From the NCBI RefSeq assembly GCF_001647675.1, contig NZ_CP015594.1, positions 1,860,001 to 1,924,000 on the forward strand: 64,000 bases of DNA. Reading direction: 5' to 3'. The position numbers were made by a program, and so were the translations under genes. Source of the stretch: Acinetobacter sp. NCu2D-2 (lineage in GTDB: Bacteria; Pseudomonadota; Gammaproteobacteria; Pseudomonadales; Moraxellaceae). Position 1 is the first letter of the stretch; every line of letters starts with the position of its first letter. The notes beneath the pieces are model-generated. The model searched no databases. It was not told the DNA's origin and was given only the letters and a program-made list of their open reading frames with translations. Below, one piece after another: positions 26,757 through 37,114 of the stretch.

Positions 26757-29700
26757 TTACCCCTGTTTTTCAGCAATCAAATCTTGGATATTGGCAAGCA
26801 ATTCTGCTTCCTGGAATGGTTTACCCATGTAGTGAGTCACACCTAAACTGAATGCACGTTCACGATGTTTCTCGCCTGTACGTGAGGTAATCATAATAAT
26901 TGGTAAGTCACGATGAATATCATGGCGACGTACCAAGTTCGTCACCTCAAAACCATCCATACGTGGCATTTCAATATCTAGCAACATTAAGTCAGGGCGT
27001 ACGTTTTCAAGTTGCTCCATCGCATCAACACCATCTTTCGCAGTCACGATGTCATAGCCCTGACGTTCAAGTAAACGCGATGTCACTTTACGTACGGTCA
27101 CAGAATCATCGACAATCATGACTAAGCGGCGTGTGCTACTTGTTCGGATATCGCGATGTTCAGTCGTATGTTTAATACGTTGTGTTGCCTGAATTTGACG
27201 TGCAACATTTTGACCATCAAGAATCAGACACACTTGACCATCCCCGAGAATCGTTGCCCCTGCGACAACACCGACATTGGCAAACTGTTGACCAATCGGT
27301 TTCACCACGATCTGTGAACGTGAACCGACTAATTGATCGACAAGAAGCGCAATGGTCTGTCCACTGTTCCCTTTAATTAACAACACAGGTAACGAGTGAC
27401 CAACATTGTTAAGGCGTGGAATTGGTTGATTAGCAACAAACTCAGAGAGATAACGTAGCTTGTAGTCCGTGCCATCAATCTTGAAGTAGTCTTCTTTACT
27501 GTTGAAATAAGTCTCAAGTGTTGCAGGTGCAATACGTACAATTCGATCAATTTGCGCCAAGGCAATTGCGAATTGTTGATCGCCAACTTTCACCATCAAT
27601 GCATCACTTACCGCTACCGTTGTCGGTACGCGAATGGTAAAGGTTGTACCCTTACCGAGTGTAGATTGAATTGAGACATGACCACCAAGCGCTTTAATTT
27701 CACTTTGTACGACATCCAGTCCGACACCACGACCAGAAATCTGTGTGACTGCTTTTGCAGTACTGAAACCTGGGTGGAAAATAAACTGTAATAGTTCTTC
27801 TTGCTCAATGATCTGATCAGGTTTTACCAAACCTAAACTGATGGCTTTCTCACGGATACGCTCCGCATCGATCCCTTTACCATCATCACTAAATGAAACG
27901 AGAACATCGGTACCCTGACGGCTGATATCCAGCACGATTGAACCCACTTCAGGTTTATTTAGTGCAATACGTTGATCGGTATCTTCTAAACCATGGTCAA
28001 TCGCATTACGTAGCATGTGCTCGAAAGGTGTCACCAAACGTTCAAGAATGGTACGGTCTAATTCACCTTCTGAGTTTTGCACAATGAGTTCAGCAGGTCG
28101 GTTTAATGTCGTCGATGTTTGACGCACAATACGTTGCAAACGCGGCAACATACGGTCAAAAGGCACCAAGCGAGTACGCATCAAACTTTCTTGAATTTCT
28201 GCTTGAATGCGCGATTGTTGTAGTAATAAACCTTCAGTATCACGAATTTTGTCAGAAAGCGTGGTTTTGAAATCGACTAAATCCGATGCTGACTCTGTCA
28301 ATGATTTAGACAGTTGATTTAAAGATGAATATTGGTCCATTTCTAATGGGTCAAAATCGGCATAGCGTGAGTTTTCAGATCCATGTTTGGCAATAATTTG
28401 AGATTCCAGCTCTCCTTCCATTCGACGTAACTGATCCGCCAAACGTTTAATCGCAAGCTCCATCTCGTTCAAGGTATTGCCAAGCTGACCTAAGTCCATC
28501 TCAATTCGTGAACGGTTAATCGAGTTCTCACCCGATAAGTCAATCATCTTCTCAACAAGATCTGCCGAGATACGAATCATCTCGTTACTTGTATCGTGAG
28601 TCATCGATTCTTGCCATTCACCCAACATACTTGGTGGCTCTGTACCGTCACCTTGAATAAATTCAAAGCCTGTAGCCGTAGACAACGTTTCCGTTTTGGT
28701 TAGTCGTTCAGGTAATTGAGCCGTAACATCAACATATTCAATCGCTTCTAAAGCAGTTCGAATTTGCTCGAAGTTATTGTATTCACGTTTAAAGATTGCT
28801 GTGCGTAGCCAATCGAGCGTTTTTAACAGCAATGCATCATACGCATTCGAGTTAAAGTGATGTACCGCAAATTGCTCGAATGTGGTTTCTAACTCATAGG
28901 CAATGCTTGCAATGGTCTCATTGGCAATCATACGTGCACCACCTTTGATACTGTGGGCAGCACGTTGCAATTGGAGTAATAAACTTCGGTCACTACGCTG
29001 ATCAAACCATTGATTTAACAGTTTCTCAGTATTATTGAGAATTTCCTCAGATTCTTCTAAGAAAGTTTCTTCAACAATTGATTTTAGCTCATCTTCTTCG
29101 CTGAGAGGTGTCGAAGCTTCAATATTAGTAAGTTCAGGTTCTGCTTCACTTTGCGATGTAGTATCAAACGATGAGGTTTCAGCAGATGAAAGTGTTACTT
29201 CATCACTTTCTGCTGTAATAGTTTCCTGCTCTTCTACAGATGGATCAATAAAGTCCATTGCAAAGCTGGTTTCTGTTTCTAATACAGGCGCATTTTCAAT
29301 AGCTAGCTCTGCAACAAAATTGACAACTTCAGCTTCAAGTGTTGCATCAGATTCAGGGGTCACTACAACTTGTGCAGCATCACCTGAAAGCAAGCTTTGG
29401 ATATTTTGTAAAATTGAAATTGCAGCAGTCGCAGGATAATCAACCGATTGGTCTCGAATCGTTTGAATACGATCAGACACATTATCCTGTACTAGACGAA
29501 TAATCTGAATCAAGTTTGTAGATACATGAATTTGATGGCGAATTACTCGCTCATAAATACTTTCAAGCTCATGGGCAATTGAGCCGATATTTGATGCAGC
29601 AATCATATTTGCGCTACCTTTTAAGGTATGCAAATAACGCATCAAATTCTTTAAGGAATGGGTATCATCATGATTTTTAGACCATGTATTCAGGTCTTCA

Positions 29701-31361
29701 TCAATACCGACAAGTAATTCATCTGCTTCTTCAAGGAAAATATCAACCAAATCAGGATCAAAGTCTGAATTTGATTCAGAAGAATCAATCAGCTGACGGT
29801 CAGAAGCAATTTGTTGACTTAACGTTGCAAAATCAATATGACCTGCATTGGTCGTTGCCGCAGTCGTAGTAAGCTCAACGACAGCAGCACCTTCCACCAC
29901 TTCTTCCGCAACTTCAGCAACTTCGTCAATGTCTTGCTGTACATAAGCAGACAAATCTGCCAAGCGTTTGGTTGTATCTTCACTCAAGATGACACGCTGC
30001 CCCGCAGCCAAAGTATCAAACAAATGAATGAACTCTTGGTGTACGTGGGCAAACAATTCAAATGCATAATCATTTTGTAGCAATGCTGGCTTATCAATTA
30101 ATGCATCGTAGGCATTTTTCAGTTCTGAGGTAAAATCATAAATACCCTGTGCAGCACGATTTTCCGTATGCATTAACAATTCAGTCGCTTGTTTGCTCAG
30201 CGACTCTACATAGTCTGGATATTCATCCTTCACTCGAGTATCGAACTCAAATTCAGCATCCAAAAGTAGATCAATATCAAGCTCAACCAATTGAGAGACA
30301 ATCCCTTTGGTTTCTATGACATTGTCATCTGCAGAGAAGCCATAATCGTCCCATGCACGATCAAAAGTTTGGTGTATTTTGCTTAATTGATCTGTATTGC
30401 CTGTCGGCAAGATGTGCAAGTAATCACTGACAAATTCCGCATATTGCTGTAACAGCCCAATTGCTTTTGAACTTGTGCTGATTTCATCTTGCACGAGGGT
30501 TTTAAATAGATTTTCAACTTTAGAGCTGGCATCAAAAATTTCATCAATATGTGCCATTGATGAACTACCACGCAGGGTATGAAGTGCGCGAATTAAGCCA
30601 TTATAATCTTGATTTTTTTCATCACTATTGGTTAAGAAACGAGTAATTGTTTCTAAGTGTTCCTCTGCTTCTTCGAGGAAAATACCCAGTGTCACTTCAA
30701 TATCAGTCGGTTCTGAAGAATCTACTAGCTCTAATACCACAGTTGACTCAGGAGTCGCTTCCACATGAGCTAGATCTGCGACAGCCATGGATCCATCAGC
30801 CATGACACTTTCAATTACATCAAAGTCATTCGATATAATTTCAAGGCCTGTCGATTGACCTTCTGCGGTTAATTGATCTGCCAAGACCAATAACTCTTCT
30901 AATGCAGGTTCAGGGCTTTGCTGTTGTTGTAATTGTTGCCCTAATAACACCAATGGACGTAGATCAACATCCAAAGCTTCTACATTTTTAAATTTTGGAT
31001 ACAAGGTATATTGATAAACATTAAAAGCAGCTTTTGCAAATTGTTGAATTACAGGCGTTAATGGAATTGAACCTGATTTAACACGGTTCAGTGTATCTTC
31101 TACAGCCCATGCCAATTCACCCGCTGCTTTTGCTCCCACCATCCGGCCAGAGCCTTTTAATGTATGAAAATGGCGACGTACAGTTGCAAGAATTTCTTGG
31201 TCATTCGGTTGAGATAACCAATCTGGAAATAAAGCATTTAGCTCAACGAAAATTTCCTCTATCTCTTCTACAAAAATCTCTAAGATTTCTGCATCTTGAT
31301 CTAGATATTCATCTTCAGGAAGCGTTGTTGTTTCAACTAAATTTTTTAATATTTCTTTCAT
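26757..31361 (-). CDS. chpA: ChpA hybrid chemosensory histidine kinase
   Basis: A 1534-residue CheA-type hybrid kinase controlling type IV pilus twitching. Four HPt domains carry phosphorylatable His at 66 (HTLKGSG), 261 (HTLRGSS), 578 (HTLKGSA) and 803 (HSIKGGA), separated by acidic linkers. Then come a dimerisation helix region (about 930-1075), the ATPase with N-box His1115/Asn1119, G1 DDGKGID (1159-1165) and G2 GRGVGLD (1210-1216). A CheW-like domain follows (about 1250-1395) and a C-terminal receiver with Asp1418/1419, phospho-acceptor Asp1462 and Lys1514. The Pseudomonas ChpA has more HPt-type modules. It is the fifth gene of the operon. The orthologue in A. baumannii affects surface motility and biofilm. 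Confidence 0.95.
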   Translation of the reverse strand: MKEILKNLVETTTLPEDEYLDQDAEILEIFVEEIEEIFVELNALFPDWLSQPNDQEILATVRRHFHTLKGSGRMVGAKAAGELAWAVEDTLNRVKSGSIPLTPVIQQFAKAAFNVYQYTLYPKFKNVEALDVDLRPLVLLGQQLQQQQSPEPALEELLVLADQLTAEGQSTGLEIISNDFDVIESVMADGSMAVADLAHVEATPESTVVLELVDSSEPTDIEVTLGIFLEEAEEHLETITRFLTNSDEKNQDYNGLIRALHTLRGSSSMAHIDEIFDASSKVENLFKTLVQDEISTSSKAIGLLQQYAEFVSDYLHILPTGNTDQLSKIHQTFDRAWDDYGFSADDNVIETKGIVSQLVELDIDLLLDAEFEFDTRVKDEYPDYVESLSKQATELLMHTENRAAQGIYDFTSELKNAYDALIDKPALLQNDYAFELFAHVHQEFIHLFDTLAAGQRVILSEDTTKRLADLSAYVQQDIDEVAEVAEEVVEGAAVVELTTTAATTNAGHIDFATLSQQIASDRQLIDSSESNSDFDPDLVDIFLEEADELLVGIDEDLNTWSKNHDDTHSLKNLMRYLHTLKGSANMIAASNIGSIAHELESIYERVIRHQIHVSTNLIQIIRLVQDNVSDRIQTIRDQSVDYPATAAISILQNIQSLLSGDAAQVVVTPESDATLEAEVVNFVAELAIENAPVLETETSFAMDFIDPSVEEQETITAESDEVTLSSAETSSFDTTSQSEAEPELTNIEASTPLSEEDELKSIVEETFLEESEEILNNTEKLLNQWFDQRSDRSLLLQLQRAAHSIKGGARMIANETIASIAYELETTFEQFAVHHFNSNAYDALLLKTLDWLRTAIFKREYNNFEQIRTALEAIEYVDVTAQLPERLTKTETLSTATGFEFIQGDGTEPPSMLGEWQESMTHDTSNEMIRISADLVEKMIDLSGENSINRSRIEMDLGQLGNTLNEMELAIKRLADQLRRMEGELESQIIAKHGSENSRYADFDPLEMDQYSSLNQLSKSLTESASDLVDFKTTLSDKIRDTEGLLLQQSRIQAEIQESLMRTRLVPFDRMLPRLQRIVRQTSTTLNRPAELIVQNSEGELDRTILERLVTPFEHMLRNAIDHGLEDTDQRIALNKPEVGSIVLDISRQGTDVLVSFSDDGKGIDAERIREKAISLGLVKPDQIIEQEELLQFIFHPGFSTAKAVTQISGRGVGLDVVQSEIKALGGHVSIQSTLGKGTTFTIRVPTTVAVSDALMVKVGDQQFAIALAQIDRIVRIAPATLETYFNSKEDYFKIDGTDYKLRYLSEFVANQPIPRLNNVGHSLPVLLIKGNSGQTIALLVDQLVGSRSQIVVKPIGQQFANVGVVAGATILGDGQVCLILDGQNVARQIQATQRIKHTTEHRDIRTSSTRRLVMIVDDSVTVRKVTSRLLERQGYDIVTAKDGVDAMEQLENVRPDLMLLDIEMPRMDGFEVTNLVRRHDIHRDLPIIMITSRTGEKHRERAFSLGVTHYMGKPFQEAELLANIQDLIAEKQG

Positions 31362-31479
31362 AGCTAAGGCTTCTTACGTCTTGCAACTTAGGCAGTTGCT
31401 CAAACTCAATCACGACCAGCAAGCGAAACCCAACAAAATTGTTAAGTAGATTTGCACGACGTTTTATCTGGATTTCAAT

Positions 31480-31503
31480 GTGCCTTGACCGCAGTCAAGA
31501 CAC
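31480..31503 (-). other. Intercistronic hairpin between pilJ and chpA
   Basis: Read on the minus strand, a ten-pair stem (GTGTCTTGAC with GTCAAGGCAC, one G-T pair) closes a TGCG tetraloop 20 bases after the pilJ stop. No T-run follows, so it is not a standard terminator and may stabilise or process the mRNA. Confidence 0.5.
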
Positions 31504-31522
31504 GTTGTTCACGGTTGATCAC

Positions 31523-33595
31523 TTACTCTGGAAGTTTAAAGTCAGATACAGATTCACGTAATGCATCAGCCATGTTTGCCAATTCAGATACTGAACGTGC
31601 AGTATCGAATGTTGCAGTCGTTGTTTGCGCTGTAATTTCTTGTACGACATTCATCGTTGTTGCAATATGACCTGCAGATGCCGATTGTAGTTTTGCAGCA
31701 TCAGAAATGTTCGCAATCAATTTCGCAAGGTTATTTGATACCGTTTGAATCTCATCCAGTGCAACACCCGCATCCTTAGATAAGTTCGCACCGCGGACAA
31801 CCTCAGCTGTGGTTTGTTCCATCGAAATTACCGCTTCGTTGGTATCGGTCTGAATCGTTTTTACCAAGCCTTCAATCTGTTTAGTTGCAGATGCAGAACG
31901 CTCCGCAAGACGTTGGACTTCGTCGGCTACGACTGCGAAACCACGACCCGCTTCACCCGCCATCGATGCCTGAATTGCAGCGTTCAATGCCAAGATGTTG
32001 GTTTGATCTGCAATATCGTTAATTAAGGCAACGATGTTACCAATTTCTTGAGACGACTCACCCAAACGCTTAATACGCTTAGAGGTTTCCTGAATCTGTT
32101 CACGAATCGTGTCCATACCCTCAATCGAGCGGTTTACAACGTCCGCACCGTTGGCAGCAATTTGTACTGAACGCTCCGCAACCACAGCAGACTCTTCCGC
32201 ATTGGCAGATACTTGGTCAATCGACATCGCCATTTCATTAATCGCTGCAGATGCACCCGCAATTTCTTGCGCCTGATGTTCTGATGCTTCTGCAAGCTGG
32301 TTGGTAATGCTTTGCGTAGTCGCAGTATATTGCGCGACTTCTTGTGAAGTTTCAGTAATACGCGATACCAAGTCACGAAGTTGGTCGATTGCGAAGTTAA
32401 TCGAATCGGCAATCGCACCGGTAAAGTCTTCAGATACCGTCGCATGGGAACGCAAGTCACCATCTGCAAGATCGGCAATCTCGTCAAGTAAACGTAAAAT
32501 CGCGTTTTGGTTACGGTCATATTCTTCTTGTAGACGACCTACACGTTGTTTATCTGACAAACCACGAAGTGATAACAGTTTAAATACGCAGTATAAGAAA
32601 CCAATCAAGAATAGAATCAACAGGATTGCAGGAATAATTGTTTTAAGACCTGTACTACTTGATAGCTTGTTTAAGTTTTGAAGCAATTCATCTGATTGCG
32701 CAAAAATAGATGCTGATGCTTGGTGTACTTTTACAATCTGCGCTGAGTTTTTCAGAATCGTTGCTGAAGCTGATTTTAATACGTCATCGTATTCAGATTT
32801 AATGCCTTCTAGAGATTCACGCAAAGTTGGATCATTAATACGTTCTACACCAAGCTGTGCTGAACCTGTTAATTGTGCATTTAAATATGAACCGAAAGTT
32901 TCAGTATCTGAACTGAAGTCATCTGCTGATTCACGAGAACCATCTGTGCCCGTCAATACCAAAGAGATCGAACGTAAAATACGTTCTGCAATAAATACTT
33001 GGTTCTTCGCAATAACCACCTGACTTGATGGCATATCTTGACGTGCCATTTGGTCGACCATCAAGTTATATTCTGCCTGAATACCCGGAATTGCTTCACC
33101 AATCGCGATGTTGGTATCGTAAAGCTGATTAATGATTTTTTGTTGTGAAGAAATCAAATCAATATTCGAAGACACTTGTGCCCATTGTTTATCTACTGTT
33201 TGTAAAGCTTCATTATTTGAGTGAATGCTTTTTACTGTTTCTAAATTTTCAGCGAACTGTTTTTGTGAATCTGTCAGTTTTTTCATCGCCTCTGGCGTTC
33301 CTGAAGCTGTCGCTTCAGTCGCTTGACGAGAAATCGTCTGTGATAAAAGACGTAAATCACCCAGACTACGTGTTAATTCATTGGCACGCGGAACGATATA
33401 GAAAAGAGACAATAGAATAATTGTCGCTGCCAATAGACACCCAACGGCACCATAGATCAGCGGCTTAGATTTTTCACTATCCCCAAATACACGTGACAAC
33501 TGATCCGCTTGTGACTGGATCTTCGTCAAAAAAGCATTGCCGCCTTTGCGACCTCCGCTTTCCCCTGCATTTTTCTTTTTAAGCTTAAAGCCCAT
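31523..33595 (-). CDS. pilJ: PilJ methyl-accepting chemoreceptor
   Basis: A 690-residue chemoreceptor of the twitching-motility pathway. A basic N-terminal tail is followed by TM1 (about 46-68), a periplasmic helical region with PilJ-type repeats, TM2 (about 317-341), a HAMP-like stretch and a long cytoplasmic coiled coil. The highly conserved signalling tip is present ([38 protein letters not shown]). It would sense pilus or surface signals and control ChpA through PilI and ChpC. It lies between pilI (44-base gap) and chpA (161-base gap). Confidence 0.96.
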   Translation of the reverse strand: MGFKLKKKNAGESGGRKGGNAFLTKIQSQADQLSRVFGDSEKSKPLIYGAVGCLLAATIILLSLFYIVPRANELTRSLGDLRLLSQTISRQATEATASGTPEAMKKLTDSQKQFAENLETVKSIHSNNEALQTVDKQWAQVSSNIDLISSQQKIINQLYDTNIAIGEAIPGIQAEYNLMVDQMARQDMPSSQVVIAKNQVFIAERILRSISLVLTGTDGSRESADDFSSDTETFGSYLNAQLTGSAQLGVERINDPTLRESLEGIKSEYDDVLKSASATILKNSAQIVKVHQASASIFAQSDELLQNLNKLSSSTGLKTIIPAILLILFLIGFLYCVFKLLSLRGLSDKQRVGRLQEEYDRNQNAILRLLDEIADLADGDLRSHATVSEDFTGAIADSINFAIDQLRDLVSRITETSQEVAQYTATTQSITNQLAEASEHQAQEIAGASAAINEMAMSIDQVSANAEESAVVAERSVQIAANGADVVNRSIEGMDTIREQIQETSKRIKRLGESSQEIGNIVALINDIADQTNILALNAAIQASMAGEAGRGFAVVADEVQRLAERSASATKQIEGLVKTIQTDTNEAVISMEQTTAEVVRGANLSKDAGVALDEIQTVSNNLAKLIANISDAAKLQSASAGHIATTMNVVQEITAQTTTATFDTARSVSELANMADALRESVSDFKLPE

Positions 33596-33639
33596 ACAGC
33601 CTCTCCCCGATTACGCCCTTTTTTTCTTTCGCGCGACAA

Positions 33640-34176
33640 TTAATTTATAAATTTTATAGATGCATTCATGTATTTTGGATTTTGCAACAAACGGCTGAAT
33701 AAGAATACATGCCATTGCTGGTTATGCTGATGAAAGAACCCCTGACAATATTCTTTTAGGTTCTCATCCAATTCAGCATTTTTAGAAAAGAAACTTTTCT
33801 TATTAAAGTGTTGAATCCCCAAAACTTGATCGACGACCAATCCCACATATTGATCATTATGGTTAATGCATAAAACTTTTTGAGTTGGTGTAAATTGGCT
33901 TTTATGACCTGATATATATTGTGCTAAGTCTGAAACAGATAAAAGCCTACCCCGAATATTGGCCAGTCCCACAACCCAAGGCTGTGTATTTGGAACTGGC
34001 GTATATTTTGGCGGATAGATCACTTCTGATACTTCCCCAAGTGGGGCAACGAAATACTGCCCCATCATCTCAAAAGCAATGCCTGACCATCGGTTTGCTT
34101 CATTTTCATTGGAAACGTAGTTTTTATTACCCCGTTTAGCAATGCGAAGCAGTTCGATAAATCCATTTGCTGCCAT
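33640..34176 (-). CDS. pilI: PilI CheW-like adaptor
   Basis: A 178-residue CheW-domain protein. The CheW pattern is clear: WSGIAFEMMGQYFVAPLGEVSEVI, PWVVGLANIRGRLLSVSDLAQYI and YVGLVVDQVLGI. It couples PilJ to ChpA. It begins five bases after pilH, indicating translational coupling. Confidence 0.93.
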   Translation of the reverse strand: MAANGFIELLRIAKRGNKNYVSNENEANRWSGIAFEMMGQYFVAPLGEVSEVIYPPKYTPVPNTQPWVVGLANIRGRLLSVSDLAQYISGHKSQFTPTQKVLCINHNDQYVGLVVDQVLGIQHFNKKSFFSKNAELDENLKEYCQGFFHQHNQQWHVFLFSRLLQNPKYMNASIKFIN

Positions 34177-34181
34177 AGAGC

Positions 34182-34550
34182 TTATCCTGCATTGAGGTGT
34201 TGTTTTATCACATCAATTAATTGTTGTTCATCAACAGGTTTAGTCAGATAATCCGCTGCACCTTGACGTTTACCCCATACACGGTCAGTCGCCTGATCTT
34301 TGGTACTGACGATGACAATCGGAATATGTTTTGTTGTCGCGCCACGTGCAATTTGTCGTGTTGCTTGAAATCCATTTACGCCTGGCATTACCACATCCAT
34401 GAGAACAAGATCTGGTAATTCAGCTTGTGCCACGGTGACACCATCCGCGCCATTTGCCGCTTCTAAAACTTCAAACCCATGTTTGGTTAAAATTTCACGA
34501 AAACGGAAAGTTTCTGTCGGTGAGTCATCTACTACAAGGATACGTGACAT
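34182..34550 (-). CDS. pilH: PilH response regulator
   Basis: A 122-residue single receiver domain with no output domain. The acidic pair Asp8-Asp9, phospho-acceptor Asp52 (LVLMDVVMP), Thr in VSTKD and Lys in LTKPVD are all present. In the Pil-Chp system PilH acts opposite to PilG, affecting pilus retraction or draining phosphate. It is the second gene of the operon, 24 bases after pilG. Confidence 0.94.
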   Translation of the reverse strand: MSRILVVDDSPTETFRFREILTKHGFEVLEAANGADGVTVAQAELPDLVLMDVVMPGVNGFQATRQIARGATTKHIPIVIVSTKDQATDRVWGKRQGAADYLTKPVDEQQLIDVIKQHLNAG

Positions 34551-34574
34551 GCTTATTCCCCCAAAAAATCTAAT

Positions 34575-34958
34575 TTAAGCACGGATATGGTTACGGATTG
34601 CATTAAGCAATTCATCTTTACTGAACGGTTTAGTCAAATATTCATCCGAACCAACAACACGACCTTTCGCCTGATCGAATAGACCGTCTTTACTTGACAG
34701 CATAATCACAGGGATATTTTGGTAATTTTGAGAGTTTTTGATTAATGCACAAGTTTGGTAACCGTCTAAACGTGGCATCATAATATCGACAAAAACGATG
34801 TCTGGTGTTGTTTCTGCAATTTTTGACAGTGCTTCAAAACCATCAACTGCAGTCACCACTTCACATCCTTCTCGTTGTAGAAGAGTTTCTGCTGTACGAC
34901 GAATGGTTTTTGAGTCATCAATCACCATAACTTTTAAATTTTGAAATGTATCGTCCAT
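34575..34958 (-). CDS. pilG: PilG response regulator
   Basis: A 127-residue single receiver domain with Asp14-Asp15, phospho-acceptor Asp58 (IVFVDIMMP), a Ser in MLSSKDG and Lys in LTKPFSKDEL. In Pseudomonas PilG promotes pilus extension and cAMP signalling when phosphorylated by ChpA. As first gene it should carry the operon promoter in the AT-rich region upstream. Confidence 0.94.
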   Translation of the reverse strand: MDDTFQNLKVMVIDDSKTIRRTAETLLQREGCEVVTAVDGFEALSKIAETTPDIVFVDIMMPRLDGYQTCALIKNSQNYQNIPVIMLSSKDGLFDQAKGRVVGSDEYLTKPFSKDELLNAIRNHIRA

Positions 34959-35284
34959 TTTTGCCCCTTCTATTCTAGAAACGATTTTGCAATTGCGCTT
35001 ATAGCATTATTTTAGTGCGATTGATCAATATTTTTAACATACCTGTTATAAGATTATCAACGAACATTTTCCACCCAAGTAGACATAAAATATTTTTTTT
35101 AACAACAACTTCACACTTTATAATATTCATTGTTTTATTTTTGACTTACACTAGTTTTTAATTGGTTCTTTTACGTCTAAGATAGCACTATTATTACTTT
35201 TTTTTAATTGGTTCTTTTACGTCTAAGATAGCACTATTATTACTTTAAAATAAGTAATTTAGTCAACTTTAATTTGGGGTGACA
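34959..35284. other. Divergent intergenic region with a tandem duplication
   Basis: About 325 bases separate pilG from the divergent DUF4124-like gene and should hold both promoters. A perfect 46-base tandem duplication occupies the right part. No RNA gene is seen. Confidence 0.5.
35155..35246. repeat. Perfect 46-bp direct tandem duplication
   Basis: The 46-base unit at 35155-35200 is repeated without mismatch at 35201-35246. It includes ATTGGTTCTTTTACGTCTAA and GATAGCACTATTATTACTT. It lies immediately before the DUF4124-like gene. Confidence 0.95.
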
Positions 35285-35923
35285 ATGATGAGTCAGTTTG
35301 CAGAAAAACTTGCTTGCATTGATAAAAATAAGTTTATAAAAAATACTGTGATTCTGCTGACACTGAGTTTAACCTCAGCGTGGATCTATGCCAACACGCA
35401 AAAGCCGAAATGGTATCGTTACTATGACAGTAAAGGTGTTGCCAATATCAGTACCAATGTTACGCCAAATCATATCCGTTATGGCTATGAAGCACTGGAT
35501 CAAAATATGCAAGTGATTCAGCGTGCGCGTCCATATAATGTGGAAGCCGATATTAAGCAGGCACCGCAACGTGCGATTCAGCAACAATGTAAAGCTGAAG
35601 ATGCCAAGCTCAAGCGTGCATATACCAATAGTCATATTGCCACTCAGAAAAAGAAAGAAGCATTGACTCAACTGAAAAAGCAAATTGCGTTTCAACAAGA
35701 ACAGCTTAAACAGTTGCAAACTGATCGTATTACTTTTGTACGTCAGGAACGTGAAATTGCCCGTAAAGGCAAAAACATTCCTGAACATTTAAAACTGACA
35801 CTCGATACAAATCAAAAAAACATCATCAATCAAAAAGAAAATATTCAATCTTTACAAAGTCGCTATCGAAACATGGAAGCTGAATACGACAGAATTATCA
35901 GTCGCTTGAAAGCCCTTGAGTAA
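35285..35923 (+). CDS. Exported DUF4124-like coiled-coil protein
   Basis: A protein of about 212 residues with a hydrophobic segment near residues 20-37 (signal peptide or anchor, ending SAWIYA). A short DUF4124-like domain follows (KWYRYYDSKGVANISTNVTP). Residues about 95-212 are a charged, Lys/Gln-rich coiled coil. Probably periplasmic. A GGGGTGA site precedes two tandem ATG codons at 35285 and 35288; a GTG at 35279 is less likely. Function unknown. It is followed after 44 bases by the RND adaptor gene. Confidence 0.7.
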   Translation: MMSQFAEKLACIDKNKFIKNTVILLTLSLTSAWIYANTQKPKWYRYYDSKGVANISTNVTPNHIRYGYEALDQNMQVIQRARPYNVEADIKQAPQRAIQQQCKAEDAKLKRAYTNSHIATQKKKEALTQLKKQIAFQQEQLKQLQTDRITFVRQEREIARKGKNIPEHLKLTLDTNQKNIINQKENIQSLQSRYRNMEAEYDRIISRLKALE

Positions 35924-35967
35924 TCGATTCAGGTAGGCTGTTAAAGATAGCGCTATAAAGGACGCTT

Positions 35968-37101
35968 ATGCTATTTACATCTGATGCTTATACAACTCGC
36001 ATACCATTTCAGCGTAGCCTAATTGTGGCTGGAATGTTTGGCCTAGCCATTACTTTATCTGCATGTGATCGAAACGAGAAAACAGAAACTCCCCCTACCC
36101 CTCAAGCAATTGAGCTCATCCAAGATGATCTAGTTGCTGTCAAAAGCGGAGAATCTGTACAAACGACTGCATTTACGGGAACCATCCGTGCCATTAATCA
36201 AAGTAGTTTGCAAGCTCAGGTGTCAGCAACAGCCACAACTGTCACTGCACAAGTGGGTGATCGTGTTCAAAAAGGTCAAATACTCGTCCGCTTAAATAAT
36301 CAGGATAATGCCGCACGTTTAGCCCAAGCCCAAGCCAATAAAGCATCTGCTCAAGCACAAGCCAATCAGGCGAAATTGATGATGGAACGTAAGCAGCGCT
36401 TACTCAATCAAGGTTTTATTTCCAAAGTAGAATATGAGCAAAGTCGTGTTGATTATCAGGCACAACTCGAAAATGTTCGTGCGCAACAAGCCAATGTCGA
36501 TATTTCCTTAAAGGCCGATCAAGATGGCATTATTAAAAGTCCCATTGATGGTGTCATCACCAAACGTGAAGTCGAGCCGGGTCAAACCGTTGCTATTGGG
36601 CAAACCCTGTTTGAAATTGTCGATCCACAAAAATTAGAAATTCAAGCCAAACTACCAAGCGATCTACAAAGTAGTCTACGTGTCGGCAATGCCATTGAAT
36701 ACCAAATCCAAGGCAATCCAAATCGTTTAACTGCACACATCAGTCGTATTTCTCCAATTGCGGATCAAGCCAGCCGTCAAATTGAATTCTTTGCCACACC
36801 CAAAGAAACCATTAGCTCTTTGAGTATTGGCTCCTTTGTTGAAGGCAAAATTCTGAGTTCACAAAAACTGAGTGGTCAGATCATTCCTTTAGACGTGGTG
36901 CGTAATGCCGAGTCCAAACCTTATTTGTGGGTAGTACGTCAAAATAAACTGATCAAAGTTCAAGTTGAGTTACTCGAACAACGCTATCAAGACAATACGG
37001 CGGTCATTAAAGGGTTGATCGCAGGAGATCAAGTCAGCCGAATTGAATTTACGGATGCTGATATTCAAAAGACCGTATCCATTGATGCAAAACAAAAATA
37101 A
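35968..37101 (+). CDS. RND efflux periplasmic adaptor lipoprotein
   Basis: A 377-residue membrane-fusion protein. A signal sequence ends in a lipobox (TLSAC, Cys33), so it is anchored by lipid in the inner membrane. A biotinyl-lipoyl half-motif (TVTAQVGDRVQKGQILVRL), an alpha-hairpin rich in Ala/Gln, the second half (IKSPIDGVITKREVEPGQTV) and beta-barrel/membrane-proximal domains follow in order. It bridges the downstream RND permease to an outer-membrane channel. AAGGA lies upstream of the ATG. Its stop is 13 bases before the permease start. Confidence 0.93.
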   Translation: MLFTSDAYTTRIPFQRSLIVAGMFGLAITLSACDRNEKTETPPTPQAIELIQDDLVAVKSGESVQTTAFTGTIRAINQSSLQAQVSATATTVTAQVGDRVQKGQILVRLNNQDNAARLAQAQANKASAQAQANQAKLMMERKQRLLNQGFISKVEYEQSRVDYQAQLENVRAQQANVDISLKADQDGIIKSPIDGVITKREVEPGQTVAIGQTLFEIVDPQKLEIQAKLPSDLQSSLRVGNAIEYQIQGNPNRLTAHISRISPIADQASRQIEFFATPKETISSLSIGSFVEGKILSSQKLSGQIIPLDVVRNAESKPYLWVVRQNKLIKVQVELLEQRYQDNTAVIKGLIAGDQVSRIEFTDADIQKTVSIDAKQK

Positions 37102-37114
37102 ATAGGACTGAACT

